Below are positions 7,906 to 14,236 of a stretch of DNA of 14,354 nucleotides, in pieces. The position numbers and the translations under genes are program-made. Location of the stretch: contig CANRLE010000023.1 of assembly GCA_947631385.1 (NCBI GenBank), forward strand, positions 1 through 14,354. The letters run 5' to 3'. How positions within the stretch are numbered: position 1 is the stretch's first letter; each line of letters begins with the position of its first letter. The stretch is from an uncultured Clostridia bacterium. Lineage in GTDB: Bacteria > Bacillota > Clostridia > TANB77 > CAG-508. The notes beneath the pieces were generated by a model that saw nothing but the letters and a program-made list of their open reading frames with translations, did not search any database and was not told where the DNA came from.

Positions 7906-8628
7906 TATTTGTTAGATAAAATTTTCATTACCTCTGAGCTAGTTAAATATCGCCATTTTCCTAAAGGTAAGTCCTTTACTCCAATACCAGCTATTTTGCT
8001 CCTATGTAATGCTATAACCTTATGTCCAATTGCTTCACACATCTTACGAACTTGTCTATTTTTCCCTTCATGTATCGTTATTTCAACACGAGATTGATTT
8101 TTTTCTGTATCAGTCTTCAATATTTTTACTTTTGCTGGTTTTGTTATATAATCTTCTATTTCAACACCTTTTCTTAATCTATCGACTTCTTCTGGATGTA
8201 TAATTCCTTTTATAGTAACAGTATACGTTTTTTCCACTTCATGCTTAGGATGAGTTACTTGATACACAAAATTGCCATCATTAGTTAAAAGTAAAGCACC
8301 AGATGTGTACATATCCAATCTTCCTACTGGAACTATCCTTTGCTTTATTTTTACTAAATCTAGGACTGAATCACGATTAAACTGGTCTTTAGCTGTTGTT
8401 ACATAACCAATTGGTTTATTCAACAAAATATATACCTTTTCTTGCTGTACTTTTACAATCTTTCCTTCATATTCCACTTTATCTTTTTGTGCATCTATTT
8501 TAGTACCTAATTCAGTTACAATTTTATTATTTACTTTAACTTTTCCCTGCCCGAATTAATTCTTCGGCTTTTCTTCTAGATGCAATCCCTGCATCAGCTA
8601 AATATTTTTGCAATCTTATATCTTTCAA
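7902..8628 (-). pseudogene. rluB: RsuA/RluB-family pseudouridine synthase, broken by a +1 frameshift
   Basis: The repaired protein is 241 aa, the normal RluB length. It begins at a TTG (8628-8626) seven bases after GGAGG: KDIRLQKYLADAGIASRRKA is the S4 RNA-binding domain. At 8541-8547 the frame breaks: GCA-GGG-AAA-AGT-TAA stops after 30 codons. Dropping one base in the GGGAAAA stretch restores KVKVNNKIVTELGTKID and leads into the catalytic domain. That domain has YILLNKPIGYVTT, VGRLDMYTSG (catalytic Asp about residue 105 of the repaired protein) and the family end GKNRQVRKMCEAIGH. RluB isomerises a uridine in domain V of 23S rRNA; RsuA/RluE/RluF specificity cannot be excluded. The longest downstream frame seems to start at 8477, but that GTG is just an internal valine codon. 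The homopolymer context makes a sequencing or assembly error a serious possibility. Confidence 0.87.
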
Positions 8629-8630
8629 AT

Positions 8631-8642
8631 AGCTACCTCCTA
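8631..8642 (-). promoter_or_regulatory. Ribosome binding site of rluB overlapping the rluD stop
   Basis: On the minus strand TAGGAGG (8642-8636) contains both the rluD stop codon TAG and a perfect Shine-Dalgarno core, seven bases before the TTG at 8628. It decides the rluB start and implies translational coupling from rluD. Confidence 0.8.
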
Positions 8643-9563
8643 GAATGATGATTCTTTCTCCATTCCTGAAATCATCTCTTTGAAATACTCTGGCAATTCC
8701 GCTTCTAAAAACATTTCTTTTCCTGTTGTAGGATGCTTAAATACTAAGCTTTTTGCATGCAAGCATTGACCTTCTATTCCCCATTCATTTTTTCCATTTG
8801 AATACACCATATCACCTATAATTGGATAACCTATTTCTGCCAAATGTACTCTAATTTGATGTGTTCTACCTGTTTCTATTTTCACTTCTAATAGTGTACA
8901 ATTGTGCTTTGGATATCTTTCCATTACTTTAAAATGAGTAATTGCTTCTTTCCCATTTTTAGTTACTGACATCTTTTTTCTGTCTTTAGTGCTTCTTCCA
9001 ATTGGCATTTTAATAGTTGCTTCTTTTTCTTTTACAATTCCTCTTACCATGGCTATATATGTTTTCTTAACTTCATGATTTTTGATTTGCTCACTTAAAT
9101 TAATATGTGCTTTATCATTTTTTGCTACAATTAAAATCCCCGATGTATCTTTATCAATTCTGTGCACAATTCCTGGTCTTATTTCTCCACCAATACCAGA
9201 TAATGAATCTTTACAAATTGCCATCAAACTATTTACTAGAGTTCCATCTGGATTTCCATTAGCTGGATGAACTACCATCCCCTTTGGCTTATTTACTACA
9301 ATAATATCTTTATCTTCATAAATTACTTCTATTGGTATATTTTGTGCCTTTATTTCAACTTCTTTTGGCTCTTCTTTTTCAACAGTTATTTCATCATCTT
9401 TTTGTATTTTGTATGAAGCTTTTGTTGGTTTATTATTAACTAGAATTTTCTTTTCTTCAATTAATCTTTGAATTGCTACACGAGAAAAATCTTTTTTTTG
9501 CTTAGTTAAATAACTGTCAATTCGATTGCCTTGTTCTTCCTCTTTTACAATAAATGTTTCCAA
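8640..9563 (-). CDS. rluD: RluA/RluD-family 23S rRNA pseudouridine synthase
   Basis: 307 aa. An N-terminal S4 domain (about 13-60: RIDSYLTKQKKDFSRVAIQR) is followed by the RluA-family catalytic domain. It has VVNKPKGMVVHPANG, then GIVHRIDKDTSGILIVAKN with the catalytic aspartate D137, and later GRTHQIRVHLAEIGYPIIGD. It converts specific uridines to pseudouridine, most likely in helix 69 of 23S rRNA as RluD does, though some family members modify other rRNA or tRNA sites. The start is TTG at 9563, with GGAAGG seven bases upstream; that site lies inside the last codons of the preceding membrane-protein gene, whose stop is only 3 bases away, so translation is probably coupled. rluB follows 11 bases after the stop. 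The domain assignment is secure; the target site is inferred. Confidence 0.94.
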   Translation of the reverse strand: METFIVKEEEQGNRIDSYLTKQKKDFSRVAIQRLIEEKKILVNNKPTKASYKIQKDDEITVEKEEPKEVEIKAQNIPIEVIYEDKDIIVVNKPKGMVVHPANGNPDGTLVNSLMAICKDSLSGIGGEIRPGIVHRIDKDTSGILIVAKNDKAHINLSEQIKNHEVKKTYIAMVRGIVKEKEATIKMPIGRSTKDRKKMSVTKNGKEAITHFKVMERYPKHNCTLLEVKIETGRTHQIRVHLAEIGYPIIGDMVYSNGKNEWGIEGQCLHAKSLVFKHPTTGKEMFLEAELPEYFKEMISGMEKESSF

Positions 9564-9566
9564 TTT

Positions 9567-11222
9567 TTATCCTTCCTTTTTTTGTATCTCATAAATTATA
9601 AAATAATCATCCTTATATAATTCTTTGTATTGAGGATCTTTTGTTTTAGTAATCAACATATTAACTTTTGAATTTTCAAAAGCTATAATATGTGTAATAT
9701 TATACTTTTCAAAAATATCTCCATAAAATTTTCCAATGCTAGAAGCATCTATAAAATCTGAAAATATATCTTCTTCTTTTCCACTAAATTCTGGTGCATA
9801 TAAATCTGCTCTTGAATCTATAAATACTGGTATTCCTCTAAATAGCATATAACTTCCATAATTATATTCATTGTAAAATCTTGCTGTTCCTAAATCAATA
9901 TTTTCTAAGATGAAATCACAAGCTTGTACTGGATAAGATGTTTCATCAACATATGTGTCATCTAACTTGTCCTTACCTAAATAATAGCTTAATCCTAACA
10001 TTCCAGCCGTAATTACTATTATACCTATAACATGTGTTAATTTTTCCACAACTTGTTGTTCTTTCTTTGCTGTATAGTTTTGAATTAATTGAAGCACTAA
10101 TCTATTTAAAATAACTGAACAGATAATAGCAAACATTGTTATTTGTCTTCTTGATTCTAACATTAAATAGCATAGTCCACCTAACATGAATAAGTCACTC
10201 AATCTTATTTTTGACTTTGTGAAAACTAAAACAGCTAAAAACATTATAATCATGCACATAGCATCTGTATCATTTGATAAAGTCATTGGTGAATGTTCAT
10301 TAATATTTTGTGTAGTATTTCCTTGCATTGTTTTTTGTAAATAGGTATATGGTGCATCTCCCAAAGGTGTTAAAAATCCTGTTAATAAACAAATTATCAT
10401 AATTAATATTAGCCATTTTACATTTGAATTTTTAGTCATTTTAATTTTATAAGGATTTTGTAATTCCTTTGTTCTCTTTATTTTTACTTTATCTACTTCA
10501 TCTTCTAACTCTTTTTTCTCTTTTTGTAATTTTTCTAGTTTGTCCTCTTTTCCTTCCTTTTCCTTATAATAATCTATTTTTATTTTTAATAATAACATTT
10601 TTATTTTTCGATATATAATAGTATCTGCTAATAAATTAATTAAATATTCAGCTATATAAGGTAAATATAATACAAAATAAAATGGAAATACTGCAACATG
10701 TATATTAGCAATTATAATAGGAATTGTTATTAGTCCTACAACATATCTTTTCTTTTTGTTCTCTATAAATTTTTCAATAAAATATATAGTTAGAATAAAT
10801 AAAATAAATGTAACTAATTGAACTCTAGCCGTGATATATCCTCTAATGACATACATTACCCCTATTGTTATTAAAAAAGAAAAGATTTGATTTTTTGCAA
10901 GTTTAGTATTTACTAGATAAATTGTTATACCTAATATTACAGATAGTATACAAGTCGCTACATAAATTCCAGTAAATCCAAATGCATTATAAATGAAATA
11001 AGTAATTAAATCATACCCCCAATGAGGATATGTATATCCTAAATCTTCATGCCAAGAGAATGGATCTTGATAATCAATTCCATATTTTGCAATATGCTCC
11101 CCTACCTTTATTGTATAATAAGTATCGTTTTGAAATGTTACAGGTGTTAATGCTATACAAAAAACGGCAATTAGAATAACTGCTAATATTGTAAATTTGA
11201 CAGATGCCTTAATTTTTTTCAT
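9567..11222 (-). CDS. GT-C-like polytopic membrane protein with a coiled-coil insert, function unknown
   Basis: 551 aa with roughly ten hydrophobic segments (for example about 9-27, 86-104, 136-150, 160-180, 270-287, 331-345, 370-390, 409-425). After the first helix comes NDTYYTIKVGEHIAKYGIDY then DPFSWHEDLGYTYPHWGYD (about 53-71), like the acidic, aromatic first loop of GT-C-type glycosyltransferases and their uncharacterised relatives. Residues about 215-255 are a highly charged insert with heptad-like KEKEGKEDKLEKLQKEKKEL, probably a cytoplasmic coiled coil. The C-terminal soluble region has NYGSYMLFRGIPVFIDSRAD (464-483), found in the same family. A role in adding sugars from polyprenyl carriers to a surface polymer is a reasonable guess only. 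It heads the unit with rluD and rluB and has its own extended -10 promoter. Confidence 0.7.
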   Translation of the reverse strand: MKKIKASVKFTILAVILIAVFCIALTPVTFQNDTYYTIKVGEHIAKYGIDYQDPFSWHEDLGYTYPHWGYDLITYFIYNAFGFTGIYVATCILSVILGITIYLVNTKLAKNQIFSFLITIGVMYVIRGYITARVQLVTFILFILTIYFIEKFIENKKKRYVVGLITIPIIIANIHVAVFPFYFVLYLPYIAEYLINLLADTIIYRKIKMLLLKIKIDYYKEKEGKEDKLEKLQKEKKELEDEVDKVKIKRTKELQNPYKIKMTKNSNVKWLILIMIICLLTGFLTPLGDAPYTYLQKTMQGNTTQNINEHSPMTLSNDTDAMCMIIMFLAVLVFTKSKIRLSDLFMLGGLCYLMLESRRQITMFAIICSVILNRLVLQLIQNYTAKKEQQVVEKLTHVIGIIVITAGMLGLSYYLGKDKLDDTYVDETSYPVQACDFILENIDLGTARFYNEYNYGSYMLFRGIPVFIDSRADLYAPEFSGKEEDIFSDFIDASSIGKFYGDIFEKYNITHIIAFENSKVNMLITKTKDPQYKELYKDDYFIIYEIQKKEG

Positions 11223-11256
11223 TTTTATAATTCCTCTTTCTTTTTTTGTTTTTTCA

Positions 11257-11265
11257 ATTATACCA
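11257..11265 (-). promoter_or_regulatory. Extended -10 promoter of the membrane-protein/rluD/rluB unit
   Basis: Minus-strand TGGTATAAT is an extended -10 (TGnTATAAT), about 35 bases before the start codon. No good -35 lies at 16-18 bases. It abuts the T-tract of the ssb terminator, so it restarts transcription immediately behind it. Confidence 0.65.
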
Positions 11266-11301
11266 AAAAAAGTTACAAAAAACTAGAGTTTTGCAACTTT
11301 T
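11265..11301 (-). terminator. Terminator downstream of the tandem-OB ssb gene
   Basis: A stem pairs AAAAGTTACAAAA (11268-11280) with TTTTGCAACTTTT (11289-11301), one A/C mismatch on the plus strand (a G-U pair in the minus-strand RNA), around an AACTAGAG loop. Minus-strand transcripts end with seven U. It lies about 30 bases beyond the gene's stop. Confidence 0.8.
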
Positions 11302-11329
11302 CTTTTTAAAAGTATTAATATATTATATA

Positions 11330-12028
11330 TTAAACTGCCTCTTGATTTTCTTCGACTCCTTCTTTTTCAGTTGTCTTTTCTTCTATAACTTCTAAACTTC
11401 CTATTGAAACCTCATATGCCACTCTTGTTTGTGAAGTTCCATCCTCAAATTTTTTCTCATAAGTTCTTGATTGAACTCTTCCTACTACTTTAACTTGTGA
11501 ACCAACTTCTAAGTTCTGGCAAAATCTTGCATTTCTTCCCCAAGCAATACATGGTATATAATCTGATTTGTTATAAGCTCTATTAACAGCAAGTAAAATG
11601 TCTGATATTTCTCTTCCAAATGGTGTTTGACGATAAATAGGCTTTTTACATAAGTAACCAATCAATACTACTTCATTAGTAATAGTATCTTTTCTTACCA
11701 TTTCATTTTCTTCTTCTTCTTTTTCTTCTACTTCCATAATATCTTTAGCAAATACAGTCAATATAAGTCTATTTTTTTCATTCTCATAGCTATTATAAGA
11801 TCTAAATTGACCTTTTACTAATAATTTTTTGCCTGTTTGCAAAGTATCTTCTTTTATTAGTCTTTCTGATATGGTTATTGGAATTATATCTTCATTTCCA
11901 CTTAAACGTGGTATTGCTAAATTAAAAATATAAAATCTTTCTCCATATATTTCATGACTAAATTCTTTTTCTCCTGTAACTTTTCCAACTAATGTTAAAT
12001 AGTTGTTTTCTAAGTAATTTGTATCCAA
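11330..12028 (-). CDS. ssb: Single-stranded DNA-binding protein with two OB folds
   Basis: 232 aa. Residues about 8-99 form a divergent OB fold (LTLVGKVTGEKEFSH.., FYIFNLAIPRLSG, LLVKGQFRSY). After an acidic linker (EEKEEEENE) residues about 115-216 form a canonical SSB OB fold (VVLIGYLCKKPIYRQTPFGR, DILLAVNRAY, YIPCIAWGRNARF, VKVVGRVQSRTYEKK). Tandem SSB folds in one chain are uncommon; ordinary SSB has one. The C-terminus ends GVEENQEAV, without the DDDIPF-type acidic tip through which SSB recruits partners, so this may be a specialised paralogue, not the essential replication SSB. The start is TTG at 12028 with GGAGG 8 bases upstream. It is monocistronic, with its own promoter and terminator. 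The OB-fold assignment is strong; an essential role is doubtful. Confidence 0.88.
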   Translation of the reverse strand: MDTNYLENNYLTLVGKVTGEKEFSHEIYGERFYIFNLAIPRLSGNEDIIPITISERLIKEDTLQTGKKLLVKGQFRSYNSYENEKNRLILTVFAKDIMEVEEKEEEENEMVRKDTITNEVVLIGYLCKKPIYRQTPFGREISDILLAVNRAYNKSDYIPCIAWGRNARFCQNLEVGSQVKVVGRVQSRTYEKKFEDGTSQTRVAYEVSIGSLEVIEEKTTEKEGVEENQEAV

Positions 12029-12068
12029 TTTCTCTTCCTCCCTATATTTTTATATTTTTCATCGGTTT

Positions 12069-12096
12069 ATAACTGCCTTCTGTAATTTACAGTTAT
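12069..12096. repeat. Nested inverted repeats in the ssb 5' leader
   Basis: A 7-bp arm ATAACTG (12069-12075) is repeated inverted as CAGTTAT (12090-12096). Overlapping it is a 13-base near-perfect palindrome CTGTAA-T-TTACAG (12080-12092). Both sit right at or after the expected transcription start, where an operator or an alternative 5' RNA hairpin could act. No known regulator site is recognised. Confidence 0.45.
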
Positions 12097-12097
12097 T

Positions 12098-12126
12098 ATT
12101 ATACACCATTTTTTTGGATTTGTCTA
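12098..12126 (-). promoter_or_regulatory. Sigma-A promoter of the tandem-OB ssb gene
   Basis: Minus strand: TAGACA (12126-12121), 17-base spacer, TATAAT (12103-12098). The -35 matches 5 of 6 bases. The 5' leader to the TTG start is about 60 bases long. Confidence 0.82.
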
Positions 12127-12165
12127 CATAAAAAGTTAAATTTGTTCAAAAAAGTTAGATTTTTC

Positions 12166-12675
12166 CTATACTTTCTCTATTATGCTTTTATTATATATCT
12201 TAAAAAACGTATAAATAATCATTATTTCATAAATATTTAGTATTGTTTGCTCTCCTTTTTTTATTCTTCTTTCTTCTATATCTGTTTCATTTCCTTCTCT
12301 ATCCTGTATGCTTTTTTGCCAATAAATTAAAATATCTGTATCACATATACTTGAAACTGTAACTATTGCATTATGATTTAATCCATATGAAATGATATTT
12401 TGAACTCCTTTTATAACATTTTCCTTGTTTTTGTCTGTATTAATTAATACATATTGTGCATTTTCAAAAATTTTATTAAGACTTTCCTGATTTTGCTTAA
12501 ATTTATCCATTTTGTCTTCTATTATAATAGTTTCAAATTTTATATTTTTTACATTTTCTATACTTCTAAGATTAATGTGTATAAAACTAATAGTTTCATC
12601 TTGCAATCTTTCCATGATTTCTTTTCGAATTGTTTCAAAACATTTTTTACTTGCAACAATACCAACAAATGACAT
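12166..12675 (-). CDS. Conserved-looking 169-aa protein of unknown function
   Basis: Not recognised. It starts MSFVGIVASKKCFETIRKEI with a strong ATG context (AAGGGG, seven bases upstream). An alternation of beta-strand-like segments (ETIIIEDKM, AQYVLINTD) and helices suggests a small alpha/beta domain. The stretch ISYGLNHNAIVTVSSICDTD is the most distinctive part. There is no signal peptide or clear membrane helix; a hydrophobic helix near the C-terminus (about 148-160) is short. It lies 57 bases behind the PdaB-like deacetylase gene on the same strand with no terminator between, so it is probably transcribed from the sigma-E-type promoter and may act in sporulation. That is inference from position only. 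Confidence 0.7.
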   Translation of the reverse strand: MSFVGIVASKKCFETIRKEIMERLQDETISFIHINLRSIENVKNIKFETIIIEDKMDKFKQNQESLNKIFENAQYVLINTDKNKENVIKGVQNIISYGLNHNAIVTVSSICDTDILIYWQKSIQDREGNETDIEERRIKKGEQTILNIYEIMIIYTFFKIYNKSIIEKV

Positions 12676-12732
12676 TTTCTATCCCCTTATTTTTTTCTAC
12701 TTGTATTATTTCCATTTTTGGTAATTTTATAC

Positions 12733-13506
12733 TTATTTTCTGCATTGAGTACCATTGTTATCAATTGTATAGTTATCTAAGTAAATAAGTTCTGATACTG
12801 GAACAACCTCTAACCCTTTATTTTTTATGTTTTTTAGAATGCTATCCAAACTATCTGCTGTATGCTCAGTTCCATTATGGCTTAATATAATATCTCCAGG
12901 TTTGATTTTTTCTTCTAGTCTTGCCCACATTTGCTCATTTGTTAGACCTGTGTAATCTAAAGTATCTAGACTCCATTGTATAGTATAATATCCTTTATCT
13001 TGTGCTGCTTGTATGACAGTATTATTATATTCTCCATAAGGTGCTCTATAAATTTGGGTTCTTTTTCCTGTTATACTTTCAATTTTATCATTGCATTTTT
13101 CGATTTCTTCTATATTTTCTTCATAGCTTAGATTATTTACATGTGGATGTGTATTGCTGTGACTTGCTATTTCATGACCTGCTTCATGGATTTTTTTGGC
13201 TGCTTCTGGAAATTTTTCAATCCAATCTCCTACCATAAAGAAAGTTATTTTTACTTTATTTTTTTCTAATGTTTTTAAAATGCTATCAATATCATCTGCA
13301 TTCCAAGCACAATTCATAGTAAAAGCTACTTTTTTCTCGCTAGTTTGTACACTATATATTGGCAGTAACTTTTGATTTGTACTTGATGTTGGTACTGTAT
13401 TTCCTCCATTGTTACTTAAATTACTTGCTATGCATATTAATAATACTACGGTTACAACTGACACTAAGTAAGTGTATATTTTTTGCTTGTTTAATACGAA
13501 AAACAT
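12733..13506 (-). CDS. PdaB-like polysaccharide deacetylase (NodB domain), membrane-anchored
   Basis: 257 aa. A non-cleaved-looking N-terminal anchor (about 11-28) and a Ser/Thr/Asn-rich linker precede a NodB domain (about 58-245), placing it outside the membrane or on the forespore side. Motifs in order: AFTMNCAWNADD (63-72), SHSNTH with metal-type histidines H116 and H120, RAPYGEY (144-150), WSLDTLD (168-174) and ILSHNG (H200). Family members remove N-acetyl groups from peptidoglycan or other GlcNAc polymers; PdaB relatives act on spore cortex. The classical TFDD is TMNC here, so both aspartates (catalytic base and metal ligand) are replaced, making activity uncertain. ATG at 13506 with GGAGGG seven bases upstream. 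A sigma-E-type promoter lies just upstream, fitting mother-cell expression in sporulation. Confidence 0.88.
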   Translation of the reverse strand: MFFVLNKQKIYTYLVSVVTVVLLICIASNLSNNGGNTVPTSSTNQKLLPIYSVQTSEKKVAFTMNCAWNADDIDSILKTLEKNKVKITFFMVGDWIEKFPEAAKKIHEAGHEIASHSNTHPHVNNLSYEENIEEIEKCNDKIESITGKRTQIYRAPYGEYNNTVIQAAQDKGYYTIQWSLDTLDYTGLTNEQMWARLEEKIKPGDIILSHNGTEHTADSLDSILKNIKNKGLEVVPVSELIYLDNYTIDNNGTQCRK

Positions 13507-13535
13507 AAAAATCCCTCCAAGTTAAAGCTATTTTA

Positions 13536-13564
13536 ATTGTATGCTTTTCCTTGAAGGAAAATTC
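13536..13564 (-). promoter_or_regulatory. Candidate sigma-E sporulation promoter with internal palindrome
   Basis: Minus strand: GAATTTT (13564-13558), 14-base spacer, CATACAAT (13543-13536). The -10 matches the sigma-E consensus exactly and the -35 matches 6 of 7 positions of KMATATT, with the standard spacing. It is 30 bases before the deacetylase ATG. The spacer is almost filled by a 17-base perfect palindrome, TTTTCCTT-G-AAGGAAAA (13545-13561), which could be an operator. Confidence 0.65.
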
Positions 13565-13612
13565 TCAATGCTATATTATTTTTCTTTTATAATTTTAATA
13601 ATGTCAAATTTC

Positions 13613-13642
13613 TTCAACTTTCTACATTTTTTTCATATTATA
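13613..13642 (+). promoter_or_regulatory. Possible promoter of the cysteine-rich protein gene
   Basis: TTCAAC (13613-13618), 17-base spacer, TATTAT (13636-13641) would be a moderate sigma-A promoter. The overlapping CATATTATA (13634-13642) also fits the sigma-K -10 form CATANNNTA, but the AC of a sigma-K -35 is 15, not 16-17, bases away. Which sigma factor is used cannot be decided. Confidence 0.4.
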
Positions 13643-13687
13643 TATAAAGTAACATTTTAGTTACTAAAAAGAAAGGAATGATAAAAT

Positions 13688-14125
13688 ATGGAAATGGATG
13701 AAAAAAAATGTCCAGTTCTTGACATTGATGGCGTTATTTCAGGAGGAAAACAATTTGATTTAGATATAACTTTGCCAGAAGACAATCGTGACGTTATTTA
13801 TGGAGTTGTAAAAAATTGTTTTAAAGAACCAGTATGTGATGCTGTTATTAAATTAGTGGAAGTTGTTTATGAACATGGAAAAGAAGAAAGAAGACCAGTT
13901 GGTCACACTTTTACAGATAAAGAGGGTGAATTTGTATTTGGACCTCTTTGCCCAGGAAAAGAATATGCTATACAAATTTGGGTAAATGACACAAAGAAAA
14001 TTAAAATTTGTGCTAAATGTCATCATGAAGGTAAATGCTTAAAAGGTGAAAAATGTGATAAATGTGACTGTTTCATTGATGATTGTAAAAAAGAAGATTC
14101 TTGTGAAAAACCTGAATGTAAATAA
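13688..14125 (+). CDS. Small protein with prealbumin-like (carboxypeptidase-regulatory) domain and Cys-rich tail
   Basis: 145 aa, no signal peptide or membrane helix. Residues about 36-103 resemble the transthyretin-like beta-sandwich of the carboxypeptidase regulatory domain: VIYGVVKNCFKEPVCDAVIK, then TFTDKEGEFVFGPLCPGKEY, a typical G-x-V ... D-x-x-G-x-F/Y-x-F pattern. The last 42 residues carry 9 of the 13 cysteines, mostly in CXXC-like and CDKCDC arrangements among Lys/Asp/Glu, which suggests metal binding or disulfide cross-linking. Start ATG 13688 with AAGGA 10 bases upstream; a second in-frame ATG at 13694 is possible. It is divergent from the deacetylase. Similar Cys-rich small proteins occur in clostridial spore coats, but a coat role is only a guess. 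Confidence 0.8.
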   Translation: MEMDEKKCPVLDIDGVISGGKQFDLDITLPEDNRDVIYGVVKNCFKEPVCDAVIKLVEVVYEHGKEERRPVGHTFTDKEGEFVFGPLCPGKEYAIQIWVNDTKKIKICAKCHHEGKCLKGEKCDKCDCFIDDCKKEDSCEKPECK

Positions 14126-14171
14126 TAAATTATAGCATAACAAGTTTAGAAATAATTGAAATTTGAGTGTA

Positions 14172-14208
14172 AAAATTTAACTGTGCATGTATTGCACAGT
14201 TAAATTTT
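14172..14208. terminator. Strong hairpin between convergent genes (bidirectional terminator)
   Basis: A perfect 16-bp stem pairs AAAATTTAACTGTGCA (14172-14187) with TGCACAGTTAAATTTT (14193-14208) around a TGTAT loop. The A/T-rich ends give a U-tract in either direction. It lies 46 bases after the plus-strand stop and 28 bases beyond the minus-strand stop at 14237. Confidence 0.85.
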
Positions 14209-14236
14209 ATACTTTATATATTTGAAATTACATGTT

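Noticed and set aside
8477..8477. GTG at 8477 as the start of the pseudouridine synthase
   Set aside because: It is an internal valine codon with no ribosome binding site. The upstream frame continues with conserved RluB sequence back to the frameshift and the TTG at 8628.
8536..8552. Programmed +1 frameshift in rluB
   Set aside because: There is no in-frame stop at the slip site, no stimulatory structure, and RluB is not known to use recoding. A homopolymer indel explains it more simply.
12130..12162. LexA/SOS box at ssb
   Set aside because: A GAAC half-site occurs but the matching GTTC at four-base spacing is missing.
12454..12724. Plus-strand reading frames opposite the 169-aa gene
   Set aside because: They are Phe/Ile/Lys-rich, lack ribosome binding sites and are typical antisense shadows of an AT-rich gene.
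14172..14208. Hairpin as the DGR-associated cruciform downstream of the variable region
   Set aside because: It is about 30 bases beyond the stop codon, A/T-rich at its base, and looks like a convergent-gene terminator. Without a confirmed DGR it is called a terminator only.
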